A stretch of DNA of 64,000 nucleotides from positions 62,001 to 126,000 of the forward strand of contig NZ_CBDEGB010000002.1 in assembly GCF_965237655.1 (NCBI RefSeq), given 5' to 3'. The position numbers and the translations under genes were made by a program. This document shows positions 25,142-34,177 of the stretch, piece by piece (within the stretch, counting starts at the first letter, position 1; each line of letters starts with the position of its first letter). Below the pieces are notes generated by a model. That model searched no databases. It saw nothing but the letters and a program-made list of their open reading frames with translations, and was not told the origin of the DNA. Origin of the DNA: Poriferisodalis sp965237655. Its GTDB lineage: Bacteria; Actinomycetota; Acidimicrobiia; Acidimicrobiales; Poriferisodalaceae.

Positions 25142-27469
25142 GATGCTCGCGAGTCGTGCGGCCGAGCGGATGGCGTCGATGTCGATGTAGCAGCCCTGCA
25201 GGTGCCGGTGGTCGGTTGATCGGAACGCCCGCCGGCCGTGCAAGATCCGACGGTTGTCGAACCCCACTAGCTCACCGGGGCGCAGGGTGATCTCGATCGC
25301 GAAGTCGTCGCGGTCGAGGAGGTCGATGAAGGTGCGGTACGCGCCGTAGAACGTCGCGGTTTCGGCTCGGTTGGCCGGCAGGGGCTCCATCGAGCGGTTG
25401 TTGACGCTGATGGCCTGCACTGTCCCGTCGCGGTCGAGTTCGATGAGTGGGCGCCGGGCCTGCAGATCTGCTTCCGCGCTGCGGAAGCGGAAGGTGACGT
25501 CGGTCGTCGTCAGCGTCCCGAACGCGGCGGGGTCGCTTTGTCGGAGGTGCGTGGCAGCGGCGAAGCCGTCGACGAACCGGCTGGCGCCGCCGTCGGCGGC
25601 CGCGGTCAGGCAGTGCAGCAACTGCACGGTCGGGCACGGCTTGCGATACGGGTTGTCGGTGTGGGCGGGCAGGCCGAGCGGGGTGTAGGCGAGGTTGACG
25701 GGGTCGGGTTCGGCGATGACGTCGAAGAGGGCGCCATAGTTGGTATCTCGCACGAACCCGATGGTGTTGCCGACCTCGAGGACCGTTGCGGGCTCGACCC
25801 CGCAATCACCGAAGAGGGCGATGCCGCGCCGGGCGAGTTGGTCGACGAACGGGACGTAATCACCGGTCCAGCTCGTGGCGTCGGCACGAAGCTGCTTTGC
25901 GAACGCCGGCGGCCACGGCTCGGCTTGCACGTCGGCGAGTTCTGTGGCGGGAATGCGGCAGACGTGCCGCTCACCCGAACGGTGATGCAGGGTGACGGTG
26001 AGCTCGTCGTCGGTGCGGTCGGTACGGACAGCGCGGTCGGTACGGACCACGGTCCATCCCTCCAACACCGTGGCATCGATGAGGTGTTGATCGTTGCGGG
26101 AGTCGCGGCACTCGGCGCACCGGCAGGCGTCGCGTGCCCACGCCGGATCGATCGGACGCTGCGGCGCGAGCGCTGCGGCAATCAGGCCCCGGTAGGTCTC
26201 GAGCGGAGCTTTGGCCCCGCCGTCGACCTTGAGACCGTCCACCTTGCCGACGTCGTCGTAAGCGCGCAGCCGAATTGCCTCGGCGGCGAAAGCGCCGGCT
26301 GCGAACGCCTCGGTGTCGTCTGGACCCAGCGGGCCTCCCTGCTCGGCCAACGACATCTGCGAGGCCTTGCTGAGGCGCTCGCGGTAGGCCGGCTCGACTG
26401 TCACGCGGTACCGCTTGGCGGTGACGTGGTGCCGGATGGGCTCGACGACAGCGGGGGACAGGAGCGGTCCGAGGGCCCGGGCCCCGACCTCGGCGTGGCT
26501 GGGCAGACCCCACTCGCCGGCGTTGCCCAGGATGTGTCCGAGATCGTGCAGCAGGCAGGCGAGCACCATCTCATCGCCGGCACCGTCCGCAGCGGCCCCG
26601 GCGGCGGTCTGCAGTGCGTGGTCGAGCATCGTCACCTGCTCGCCGTAGGACTCGAGGGCGGTAGCGGCCAGCAGGTCCATCAGGACGTCGGCGAGCGGGA
26701 GTTCCCGGCCAAGCAGCGTCGACCCTTCCCAGCGGGGGTCGGGCGCGAATCCGCACAGGTCGGCGACGGTCGGGGCGACATCGAGGGGCGAAGCGGTCGG
26801 CCAGCCCGAGGCGGCCGGGACGCGGCCCGGCGCCCGCACCACCACTAAGGTGTCCAGCACTTCGGGGACTTGGTCGGTGTGGTTGGTGCCGAGCCCGCCG
26901 TGGTCGGTGCTCACCAGCACCGATGCCTCGGGTCCGGCCGCGTCGAGCAGCCGGGCCAGCGCTGTGTCTGATTGCGTGGCCGCGGCGATGTAGGAGGCGC
27001 TGTCCCAGCCATGGGCATGACCGTCGAGGTCGGGCCGGCAGAGATACACGAACGTGAGGTCGTGGCGACCGTCGGTGATGGCCGCGATCGCGGTGTCGAC
27101 CGTGCGGCGGTCGTCGTCAAGGTCATGGCCGCCGTCGATCACGAACCGCTGGTTGGCCGCGTCGGGCTCAATCACAGTGTCGAGCGGCAGCCAGCTGACG
27201 AACATCGCGGTGGAGCGACCGGCCTGCCGGGCCGCTTTCAGGAACGAGGGCGCGTCGGTGCGCAGTGGCGCCGGCGTGTTGTCGGTCAACCCGTGGGCGG
27301 CGGGATCAACGCCCCGGAAGATCGAGGCGTGGACCGGGAGTGTCCATGGCGGCGTCACAGTGCGTGCGTTGAAGCACGACGCCCCTTCGAGCGCCAGGGT
27401 GGTCAGCGCGGGCATGGTGGCACGCGTGATGTGGCGGGGAGCCAATCCGTCGATTGACACCACCAGCAC
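25115..27469 (-). CDS. Trifunctional fusion: AlkP-superfamily hydrolase / PhnZ-TmpB HD oxygenase / TmpA-type dioxygenase
   Basis: A single 784-residue frame carries three enzyme domains. Residues 1-255 are an AlkP-superfamily phospho-/phosphonohydrolase: VVSIDGLAP (metal Asp7), TPPWTLPVHASIFRG (Thr43 nucleophile), RPDLDGHAHG and STDHGG metal sites. Residues 270-412 are an HD domain of the PhnZ/TmpB mixed-valent di-iron oxygenase group: ESYGEQVTMLDHALQ, LLHDLGH, HAEVGARAL, RHHVTAKRYRV and YDDVGK. Residues 440-784 are a gamma-butyrobetaine-hydroxylase/TmpA-like Fe(II)/2-oxoglutarate dioxygenase: an N-terminal CRCAEC zinc site, LPAHTDNPYR (His603, Asp605) and RILHGRRAF (His744). TmpA hydroxylates and TmpB cleaves phosphonates such as 2-trimethylaminoethylphosphonate, giving glycine betaine and phosphate. 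No signal peptide is visible. The start is GTG 27469. Confidence 0.87.
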   Translation of the reverse strand: MLVVSIDGLAPRHITRATMPALTTLALEGASCFNARTVTPPWTLPVHASIFRGVDPAAHGLTDNTPAPLRTDAPSFLKAARQAGRSTAMFVSWLPLDTVIEPDAANQRFVIDGGHDLDDDRRTVDTAIAAITDGRHDLTFVYLCRPDLDGHAHGWDSASYIAAATQSDTALARLLDAAGPEASVLVSTDHGGLGTNHTDQVPEVLDTLVVVRAPGRVPAASGWPTASPLDVAPTVADLCGFAPDPRWEGSTLLGRELPLADVLMDLLAATALESYGEQVTMLDHALQTAAGAAADGAGDEMVLACLLHDLGHILGNAGEWGLPSHAEVGARALGPLLSPAVVEPIRHHVTAKRYRVTVEPAYRERLSKASQMSLAEQGGPLGPDDTEAFAAGAFAAEAIRLRAYDDVGKVDGLKVDGGAKAPLETYRGLIAAALAPQRPIDPAWARDACRCAECRDSRNDQHLIDATVLEGWTVVRTDRAVRTDRTDDELTVTLHHRSGERHVCRIPATELADVQAEPWPPAFAKQLRADATSWTGDYVPFVDQLARRGIALFGDCGVEPATVLEVGNTIGFVRDTNYGALFDVIAEPDPVNLAYTPLGLPAHTDNPYRKPCPTVQLLHCLTAAADGGASRFVDGFAAATHLRQSDPAAFGTLTTTDVTFRFRSAEADLQARRPLIELDRDGTVQAISVNNRSMEPLPANRAETATFYGAYRTFIDLLDRDDFAIEITLRPGELVGFDNRRILHGRRAFRSTDHRHLQGCYIDIDAIRSAARLASIGRVRPTWS

Positions 27470-27746
27470 GGGGGAGCGCAGAGCGGTCGTGCCCGCAGGA
27501 TACGACTGCCGATCTGGAATTCGTGTGATGGCTGACCGTGGTGAGGCGACCCCTGTGATGGCCGACGGGTCGACGGAACGGACAGGCTGCGGCTGTGGTT
27601 GTGTTGGGGCTGGGAACTTAGCCGGCCGCGGGCTGTCTGTTTCGTGGTTGGATGGGGTTGCGGATCAGTGGGTAGTTCAGAGTTCGGTTTCGATGCGAAG
27701 GACTGCTGCTGCGATCATCACGACGTCATCGAGTGCGAGGTGATTC
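27470..27746. other. Intergenic interval upstream of the phosphonate fusion gene
   Basis: No coding frame that I can support. It must contain the promoter of the minus-strand fusion gene. A weak resemblance to the 3' flank of the AhpD-like repeats lies near 27655-27690. Confidence 0.4.
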
Positions 27747-28295
27747 GTGTGCCCTAGCTGGCCAGTCGGCCGAGAATCCCTTGAAGGGGTTCCATCGACG
27801 CTGCGACGCGCTTGCGGAGACCGTCGTCGGCTCGACGGTTCTCGACGTGGCTCCGTATGGCGCCGGCCTCGCTGGGCGGACGGACGGCTGATCGGTCCGC
27901 GCGATGACGGAATCTCGAATTGGGTCAAGTTCATCGTGGGATTCTCGGCCGCCGCTGGGTTCTGGCTGCACGGACAGGCGGGTATTCCGACGAGCGCAGC
28001 GGTGCCTCATGGCAGGCTTGTTCTGGTGCTGTTGATGGTGGCGTCTGCTTGCTTGTTGCTGGTGTCGCATGCCCGATTTCGCGCTCTGGTTGCTCGTGAA
28101 TGGCTGTCCGGGCACACGAGCGCCCCTGAGTTCGGCCTCGCGTACACCTGGCGGCACGTCGGTACGTTGCTGTATTTGCCGCTGGGGGTGATGGGAATCG
28201 TTTCGAGCCGGCGGGCCATGGCCTTGGCCGAGAGTGACGCAGCAGGCGGCCGCGAGGACGTCGCCCTGTCTGGCCGGGCTCCGCAACAAGTGTGA
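27747..28295 (+). CDS. Uncharacterised small membrane protein
   Basis: The C-terminal 120 residues of this frame look real: WVKFIVGFSAAAGFWLHG, LVLVLLMVASACLLLVS and LLYLPLGVMGIVSSRRAM give two or three hydrophobic segments. The N-terminal 55 residues (from GTG 27747) are Arg/Ser-rich and probably not translated. A later start such as GTG 27936 would give a protein of about 119 residues. I do not recognise the family, and no neighbour suggests a function. Confidence 0.5.
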   Translation: MCPSWPVGRESLEGVPSTLRRACGDRRRLDGSRRGSVWRRPRWADGRLIGPRDDGISNWVKFIVGFSAAAGFWLHGQAGIPTSAAVPHGRLVLVLLMVASACLLLVSHARFRALVAREWLSGHTSAPEFGLAYTWRHVGTLLYLPLGVMGIVSSRRAMALAESDAAGGREDVALSGRAPQQV

Positions 28296-28413
28296 TGTGC
28301 CGGAGTACAGCAGGCCCTCGAATCGATCCGTAGTCGCCGAACACAAGCCGTCGAGCCTGCCCGTGCGCAACGTTTCCGGGCCTTCTTGATTGTGGGCTGG
28401 GTTGGGTTGCGGA

Positions 28414-28571
28414 TCAGTCGGGGATCCAGGATTCGGTTTCAAGGCCGAGCCCGTCGGCGATCCGGTTGGCGTACGCGTAGTAGCCGACCACCTCGACGAT
28501 GTCCCCGATGTTGTCGACCCGGCCGTCGGTGCGATCAACGACCCGGGGATGAAGCTCGCCGAGCGCGCCGT
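28414..28571 (-). pseudogene. AhpD-like gene remnant, N-terminal piece joined to C-terminal tail
   Basis: The minus strand reads LGELHPRVVDRTDGRVDNI directly joined to GDIVEVVGYYAYANRIADGL and the terminal ETESWIPD stop. Compared with the intact gene at 36620-37168, about 110 central residues, including the CxxU site, have been deleted in frame. The flank beyond the stop (about 22 bases) is identical to that of the fragment at 30.19 kb. Confidence 0.75.
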
Positions 28572-29117
28572 TCAGTCGCCTTCATCGGGTTCCGGCGGCT
28601 CCTCGTCCACGTCTTGAATCACAGGCAGAGTCATCTTCCGACGACGTTCCCGTTGCGCGACATATCGGCCGATGAGGTTGACACCGACCAGTGGCGCGAC
28701 AGCTGTGACAATGACGGCGATGCCGTAGGACGAACGATCAGTCATGATCAGGACGAATCCACAGAACAACGCGAGAACAGCGAAGATCCATGCGAGCAGC
28801 TGGCCCCGGTCTGCACGCCGGTCGTTTCCTCGGACTACAACGCGCTCAATTTCTTGGCGGTGCTGACCCTTGTCGATGATGTCGTCGACGATCTTGTGTG
28901 CGATATCCGGATGCCTGTCGGCTACGTCGCCGATGACCTGGATCATTGACGGCACGAACAGTTGCACCTGGCGCGTGATCTGGCTGATCGAGATCGCGGT
29001 CAGCGAGGTCTCGTGTCCCACGTCGGGCTTCGTCGCCTCGGACTCGGTGGGCTCGGGCTGAGCCGGTACAGGGAGTGCGTCGTCGGAGTCGTCAGCGTCC
29101 GAACTCGGATCGCTCAC
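28572..29117 (-). CDS. DUF2335-like membrane protein
   Basis: A 181-residue protein with an acidic N-terminus (about 40 residues), a middle helix QVIGDVADRHPDIAHKIVDD containing the DUF2335-like P-x-I region, the basic coiled segment KGQHRQEIERVVVRGNDRR, and two membrane segments (LLAWIFAVLALFCGFVLIM and YGIAVIVTAVAPLVGVNLI) with a charged tail. DUF2335 proteins are uncharacterised predicted membrane proteins, often in mobile regions. Its ATG overlaps the TGA of the upstream 73-residue gene (ATGA), so the two are coupled. Confidence 0.7.
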   Translation of the reverse strand: MSDPSSDADDSDDALPVPAQPEPTESEATKPDVGHETSLTAISISQITRQVQLFVPSMIQVIGDVADRHPDIAHKIVDDIIDKGQHRQEIERVVVRGNDRRADRGQLLAWIFAVLALFCGFVLIMTDRSSYGIAVIVTAVAPLVGVNLIGRYVAQRERRRKMTLPVIQDVDEEPPEPDEGD

Positions 29118-29335
29118 TCGGGATGGACTCCCGACGATGCCATGAGCGCCGCGTGCGCATCCTCCTCCATTGTCAGCCAGTCTTGGAATATCGCGAGCAG
29201 GAGGTCGTTCTCTGGTTCGTCGCTGAGGTTGTAGTCGTCGTAGACACCCCAGAAGTCGAAGATCCGAGCAGCGCCGTGCAACCCGCTCGGTGCAGCGAAC
29301 AGGTAACCGGTCCGTGGACTGATTCTCGTCGCCAT
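29114..29335 (-). CDS. Hypothetical protein, 73 residues
   Basis: From ATG 29335: MATRISPRTGYLFAAPSGLH, then FDFWGVYDDYNLSDEPENDL and a Trp/Glu-rich end. I do not recognise it. The length, the ATGA overlap with the DUF2335 gene, and the divergent XRE gene upstream support it as a real small gene. Longer upstream starts would run across the divergent promoter region. Confidence 0.6.
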   Translation of the reverse strand: MATRISPRTGYLFAAPSGLHGAARIFDFWGVYDDYNLSDEPENDLLLAIFQDWLTMEEDAHAALMASSGVHPE

Positions 29336-29552
29336 GGCGCGCACCCTACTCCCGCTCGAACTTGGCCTGCGCTGCATTTCCAAGGGTAGGCGGAAGCTCA
29401 ATCTCGGCACCGTCGCGCACATGCTGTCGAGTGGTGGCCGACCCTCGGGCGCCATCGCGGACCTCGAGCAGCGTCAGCGTCGTGCCAGATCAGCGAACGG
29501 TTGGCAGCGCATGGGGAATTACCCATACTGGTCGGCAAGGAGGCATCCGCTG

Positions 29553-29840
29553 ATGGCGCGCACATACGACGAAGCGACTGCGGCACGCCGAGCGCGACTT
29601 GGCCCAGACGCTGCGGTGCAGGCCGAGGTGCTTGCACAGGCGTACGAGATCGGGTTGCAGGTCGTGGCGCTGCGCGAACAGCACGATCTGATCCAGGCTG
29701 AGTTGGCTGAGCGCTGCGGCATCGATCAGGCTGACATCAGTCGGATCGAACGTGGTGCGACAAGTCCTACCACCCGCACACTGCAACGAATTGCAGCTGC
29801 TCTCGACGCCGACGTTCGTGTCGTGGCACGCGCTTCGTGA
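29553..29840 (+). CDS. XRE-family HTH regulator (antitoxin-like)
   Basis: A 95-residue protein with an N-terminal helical region (ARTYDEATAARRARLGPDAA) and a C-terminal Cro/C1-type HTH: IQAELAERCGIDQADISRIE, followed by RGATSPTTRTLQRIAAALD. This layout is that of HigA/XRE antitoxins that accompany a HigB/RelE toxin. No intact toxin is present upstream; the preceding 215 bases read only as short Arg-rich frames, so the partner is lost or unlinked. A strong AAGGAGG at 29537-29543 selects ATG 29553. Confidence 0.8.
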   Translation: MARTYDEATAARRARLGPDAAVQAEVLAQAYEIGLQVVALREQHDLIQAELAERCGIDQADISRIERGATSPTTRTLQRIAAALDADVRVVARAS

Positions 29841-29859
29841 CCAGTCGCGGGCGAGTTCG

Positions 29860-30147
29860 GTGATCGAGAGCAGCGACGGGCCGGAAGTCCCGGCCTCGGC
29901 GGTCCGAGGGCGCCGCACACCCACATTCAGCCTGGACACGGTGCCTGCCGCGCTGACGAAGGCACACGTCACGACCACATGGGCCGAACTCGTTGTGCTC
30001 GCCGGCTCGGTGCTCTTCGTCGACGAGACACCGCGGCGGATCGTCGCTACGGCCGGCAGTCGAGTCCCGATCGTTCCCCGCGTCCGCCACCACGTCGAGC
30101 CCGATGCGAGCGCCGAGTTCTACGTCCAGTTCTACGAACCGAGCTAG
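29860..30147 (+). CDS. DUF1971/TehB-N-like cupin-fold protein
   Basis: A 95-residue small beta-barrel protein. TFSLDTVPAALTKAHVTTTW, AELVVLAGSVLFVDET and VPIVPRVRHHVEPDASAEFY match DUF1971, a cupin-like family found alone or at the N-terminus of tellurite-resistance TehB proteins. The start is probably GTG 29860 (VIESSDGPEVPA). Part of it is duplicated as a truncated copy at 25080-25141. The function is unknown; a small-ligand or oxyanion sensor has been suggested for the family. Confidence 0.7.
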   Translation: MIESSDGPEVPASAVRGRRTPTFSLDTVPAALTKAHVTTTWAELVVLAGSVLFVDETPRRIVATAGSRVPIVPRVRHHVEPDASAEFYVQFYEPS

Positions 30148-30193
30148 CCGTGCTTCCAGGCTCTTCTCATTGTGGGCTGGGTTGGGTTGCGGG

Positions 30194-30255
30194 TCAGTCG
30201 GGGATCCAGGATTCGGTTTCGAGGCCGAGCCCGTCGGCGATGCAGTTGGCATCCG
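30194..30255 (-). pseudogene. AhpD-like gene C-terminal fragment
   Basis: Only the last 16 or so residues of the AhpD-like protein remain (IADGLGLETESWIPD stop). The 3' flank TGTGGGCTGGGTTGGGTTGC is identical to the one next to the copy at 28.41 kb, so the two fragments share a duplication history. Confidence 0.7.
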
Positions 30256-30347
30256 CGAGCCAGGCGGAACCGGCGTGACGAGCCGCGTTTGCGGTCGCCC
30301 GATGCGGGCTCCACGGCTGACGCTGGCACCAATAGCCTCCAAGACAA

Positions 30348-32096
30348 ATGCTGATGGCTGCGTCAGCACCACCGCTGTTGACCGAACTTGCGATTCTGCT
30401 GGTAGCAGGAACGCTGATCGCTTTCCTGTCTTCGCGGTTCGGTGTCTTGCCAATCGTCGGCTTCCTGATCGCGGGTGTGGTGATCGGACCCGGCGGCTTC
30501 GGCCTCATCGGCGACATCGATCTCGTTGACCAGTCAGCGGACATCGGCGTGATGCTGTTGCTGTTCACCCTCGGGATCGAATTCAGTCTCGATCGGGTAC
30601 GCCGATTGGCGTCGCTGTTTCTGGGCGGCGGCGCCATTCAGGTGGTCCTGACCACCGGAGTCGTCACAGCGATCGTCGCCGCCTTCGGCGTCGATTGGCG
30701 AACATCGGTCTTCACCGGGTTGCTCGTCTCGCTCAGCAGCACGGCGATCGTGCTCAAGGTGCTCGCTGAGCGGCGTGCCACGACATCGCCGATGGGCAAT
30801 ATGTCGGTCGCCCTGCTGATCTTTCAAGACTTGGCCATCGTCGCCATGGTGCTGTTCGTGCCGCTGCTGAGCCGCCAGACGACGGGTCCCGCCGACGTGG
30901 GGGTCGCGTTGGCCAAAGCGGTCGGGATCATCGTCGCCGTGGTCTTCGTCGCCCGCACGCTGGTCCCCGCAATCCTGAGGCTCTTGGCACGGCACCAGTC
31001 GACAGAGGTGTTCCTGCTGACCATCTTGGCGATCTGTTTCGGGACCGCGTACGTGACCAGCCTGCTTGATGTCTCGATCTCATTGGGCGCGTTCCTTGCG
31101 GGGCTGATGGTGAGCGAGAGTCGCGTCGCGGCGAGGGCCCTCGGCGAGGTGATGCCGCTGCAGATTCTCTTCTCCGCGACGTTCTTCGTGTCGATCGGCA
31201 TGCTCGTCGACGCCAGATTTCTCGCGAGCAACCTGCCGTTGGTGATCGGCTTGGCGCTCGGTGTTGTCGCCGTCAAGCTGTTCGCCACTGCAGTCGCCGG
31301 AGTGCTGCTGCGGCAGCCCCGAGCCGTAGTCGTTTCCTCGGCAATGGTGCTTGCCCAGATCGGCGAGTTCTCCTTCGTGCTCGAACGAGCCGGCGAGGAA
31401 GTCGGGCTGATGCCTGCGGGTCTGCAAGACGGCACCGATGCCTTCATATCGGTTGCCGTTCTGCTGATGGCACTTGGCCCTTACAGCGTGCGCTTCGGTG
31501 AGTCTCTCGCGGCGCGGCTCGAGACAGGCGACAGCGACGACTGGAAGGATCGCCCGCTAGGTCACTCCGCCCGCGAACCAGATCCCGGCGAGCACGAGCC
31601 GCTGCGCGACCACGCTGTCGTGAACGGCTTCGGGCCCCGGGCCCGCCGGATCGTGGCTGCCCTGGAGTTGGCGAACGTGCCCCACACCGTCGTCTCGATG
31701 GACCCAGCAGCACAGCAATGGGCAGCCGCGACAGGCCGCACGGTGGTGGCAGGCGACGTGTCGCGTCAATTCATCGCAGACCGGGCAGGCTTGCGTGACG
31801 CCCGGGTTGCTCTCGCCGTGGACAGCCCGCCGTTCGCCGTCGAACAATTCGCCCGCGTCGCACGTGAGCACAACCCTGAGATAGCGGTGCTCGCTTGGGC
31901 GGCCGACCCCGCCGACGCCGCCGATCTGGAGCGCGACGGGCTCGTCGACCATGTCGTCGCTGAGCGGCAGGCAGCCCTCGATGCGCTCATCGCCCATGCT
32001 CTCGGCCACTTCGAAGTGCCCGAGCCGGACAGCGAAGCTGTCACGCACGCGGTCTTGCATGACGACGACTCCGAAGACGATCGCCCGAAGCACTGA
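30348..32096 (+). CDS. CPA2-family cation:proton antiporter (KefB/YbaL-like)
   Basis: A 582-residue monovalent cation:proton antiporter-2. The membrane domain (about residues 8-390) has the family's repeating helices: LPIVGFLIAGVVIGPGGFGL, DIGVMLLLFTLGIEFSLDRV, TGLLVSLSSTAIVLKVLAER, ALLIFQDLAIVAMVLFVPLL and SLGAFLAGLMVSES. A cytoplasmic RCK/TrkA-N-like domain follows (about 415-560, HAVVNGFGPRARRIVAALEL), but its nucleotide motif is GFGPRA rather than GYGRVG, so ligand binding may be altered. Such proteins exchange K+ or Na+ for protons. The gene is monocistronic here. Confidence 0.9.
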   Translation: MLMAASAPPLLTELAILLVAGTLIAFLSSRFGVLPIVGFLIAGVVIGPGGFGLIGDIDLVDQSADIGVMLLLFTLGIEFSLDRVRRLASLFLGGGAIQVVLTTGVVTAIVAAFGVDWRTSVFTGLLVSLSSTAIVLKVLAERRATTSPMGNMSVALLIFQDLAIVAMVLFVPLLSRQTTGPADVGVALAKAVGIIVAVVFVARTLVPAILRLLARHQSTEVFLLTILAICFGTAYVTSLLDVSISLGAFLAGLMVSESRVAARALGEVMPLQILFSATFFVSIGMLVDARFLASNLPLVIGLALGVVAVKLFATAVAGVLLRQPRAVVVSSAMVLAQIGEFSFVLERAGEEVGLMPAGLQDGTDAFISVAVLLMALGPYSVRFGESLAARLETGDSDDWKDRPLGHSAREPDPGEHEPLRDHAVVNGFGPRARRIVAALELANVPHTVVSMDPAAQQWAAATGRTVVAGDVSRQFIADRAGLRDARVALAVDSPPFAVEQFARVAREHNPEIAVLAWAADPADAADLERDGLVDHVVAERQAALDALIAHALGHFEVPEPDSEAVTHAVLHDDDSEDDRPKH

Positions 32097-32805
32097 CCCC
32101 CGGCGTTCGTCCGCGGCGACAGCGTGCGGTGGGGGCGCTCCGCTCGTCGTGCTGGCGGGCGTCGGCAGCCCGCGGCTCCGATTCCATGAACGTCGGTGTG
32201 AGGACCATCTGATCGCCGACGACGACGCAGTTGACAACCAGGTGGTGACCGTCGATCTGCCAGCCCCACGGCTCGTCCGAGGAGGGGTTGCCGAACACGG
32301 TCACGAAGTACAGCCACTCGCCGAACTCGTCTGGGCTTGCGGTGACGTCGCGGAGGAGCTCGTTCAGGCGCATGATGTCGCGGGCCTGGCCGAACCCCCG
32401 CGCCGACAGCGTCGCACGCAGCAGGTCGAGGGCCCGCTGGCGCCCTGCGAGGTCCAGGTCCTCGAGCATCACCCCGTGGCGGAAGAAGTTCATGTGCACG
32501 TTGATCCACGCGCGCCAGTCCTCGCTTTCGAGAGGCTGTTGTGCGCGAGCCCGCTGCTCGCTGGTGAGCCCGTCCAGGAAGGCACTTGCGGCTTCGGCGA
32601 GCGGGGTGAGCGATTTCCCGGTCGGCTTCAGCTCGAAGAGCCCTCGCCGGGGGTTCCCGTCGGTGGTGATGCCGAGGAACGGGCTGCCGCGCAGGGCGAC
32701 CCGCTCGTCCACGAAGGGAATCAGCGGTGGAGCGATCTCGGTGACAACCGTGCGCCCGCTCATCGGCGGGTTGTGGCGGACTCCGAAGTCGGTCCAACGT
32801 GCCAT
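32041..32805 (-). pseudogene. DUF3500 protein, C-terminally truncated
   Basis: From ATG 32805 the protein reads as a DUF3500 member: AASAFLDGLTSEQRARAQQP, WINVHMNFFRHGVMLEDLDL, LDLLRATLSARGFGQARDIM and FGNPSSDEPWGWQIDGHHLV. The family normally continues for another 100-150 residues after VVVGDQMVLTPTFMESEP. Here the frame continues in Arg-rich sequence antisense to the antiporter's 3' end, so the C-terminal part has been lost at a junction near 32130. The function of DUF3500 is unknown. Confidence 0.75.
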
Positions 32806-32825
32806 GGCCCTATATCTTCGTCCTG

Positions 32826-34005
32826 CTATTCGGCGCTGAGGAACAGTTCGATGCGGTTGTCGAGGTTGAAGAACAGTGACACGTACCGCTGGACGTCGGC
32901 GGTGGTGATCTCGTCGAGGACCGCGAGCCGATGTTCGGGCGTGCCGACGAGTGCATCGTCGAGGTGGCGGCGTTGCAGCAGCGCCTCGATAATCTCGCTG
33001 TTGCGGTCGAGCTGGTAGCGGTCCCGCAGCGCCGATTTTGCTTGGGCCAGGTCGGCCTCGGCTGGCCTGCTGGCGATTAACGCGGCGACGGTCTCGACGA
33101 CCGTCGAGTTGGTCTGCTCGAGGCTTTCCGTGGGGACTGACGCCCTGAGGTAGTTGTCCCACATGCCGACTTCGATGAGCGGCCACAAGGAGGCCCCGAC
33201 GGTGTAGGGCTCGCCGAGTTCCTCCCGGACAGCGCTCTCGAGCAGGTCGTCCAGCAGGGTGGATATGAGATCGGCAATGACCATGGTCTTCACCGTGACT
33301 GGCACTTCGGCGCCGAACTGCAGGGAGAGGCCCGAATGCCTGTCATCAGCGTCGATCTCTTCCTGGGTCAGGTTGAAGTGGTACCAGGGGCTGTCTTGGT
33401 AGCGCGCGTCGTCCAATTCGACTACGGCGGTCCAATGCGGGTTGTTGTCGTAGTTGTCCTTGTGGGTCTGCAGGATTTCGACCTGCTCGGTGAGAAGCGG
33501 GCGCACTTGACCCCGTGGAGCTTGTTGTAGCCGTAGTTCCGGCGGGATTCTCGTCGAATTCCCACTCGTAGTAGTCGACCATGACGCTGGTGTTGACTGC
33601 GCCGGTGATGGCGTCGCGCAGCCCTGCGCTGCCCACCGGCAGCTGCGACTAGCCGCCCAGGCTCTGCGCCGTCATGTCCACGTAGTTGGACTCGAGATCG
33701 GAGGGGGCGAATACGACGCGGGTCCCGTTTGCGAACACCCACTCGTAAGCCCCTTCGAACAGGCTCACGGTGTGCTCGCGAATCGGAGCGACCGGATCGG
33801 GTGTCGCCAGCAGGGTTTCGATGCGCGCTTCGGAGGGCGGCGATTCGGCGGGGACCACCGCATCAACTACCGACGGGAGCTGTTCGGCATCATCAGGTTC
33901 GACGGGAGCATCCGCTGCATCGGACGAGCAGGGGGCCGCGAACAGTGCAACGGCGAGACTGACGACCAGCACAGCATGACGGGATCGAGACATCAGGCGG
34001 AGCAT
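32826..34005 (-). pseudogene. M16-family zinc peptidase remnant with lipoprotein signal
   Basis: From ATG 34005 a signal sequence (HAVLVVSLAVALFAAPC, lipobox-like AAPC) is followed by an M16 linker region (HTVSLFEGAYEWVFANGTRV, VFAPSDLESNYVDMTAQSLG). A TAG at 33649, probably a mutated Trp, is followed by QLPVGSAGLRDAITGAVNTS. A frame change near 33540 then leads to the C-terminal M16 domain (33506-32826, GAEVPVTVKTMVIADLISTL, AVREELGEPYTVGASLW). At least one nonsense mutation, one frameshift and an internal deletion make it non-functional. Confidence 0.75.
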
Positions 34006-34177
34006 GGCCGCGAAAGCTAGTGCCACCCTGGAGGTCAATCGATGAGTTCCGAAAGGCGGCAGATGCACGGTGATCTCGTGCGCGGGCCGAGCGGCCGCCG
34101 ACGTGTCGCCGACGTTCGTCCTGAAGCTGACTTTGCCCGACACGGTCGACGAGAACAACGCTGACGATCGTCTCGGC

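Noticed and set aside
25538..26848. A 436-residue plus-strand frame opposite the phosphonate fusion
   Set aside because: Shadow of the three-domain gene; no recognisable motif.
27651..27700. Possible further AhpD-like remnant near 27.66 kb
   Set aside because: Only a short match (GGTTGCGGATCAGT and a diverged ETE-like tail); too weak to call.
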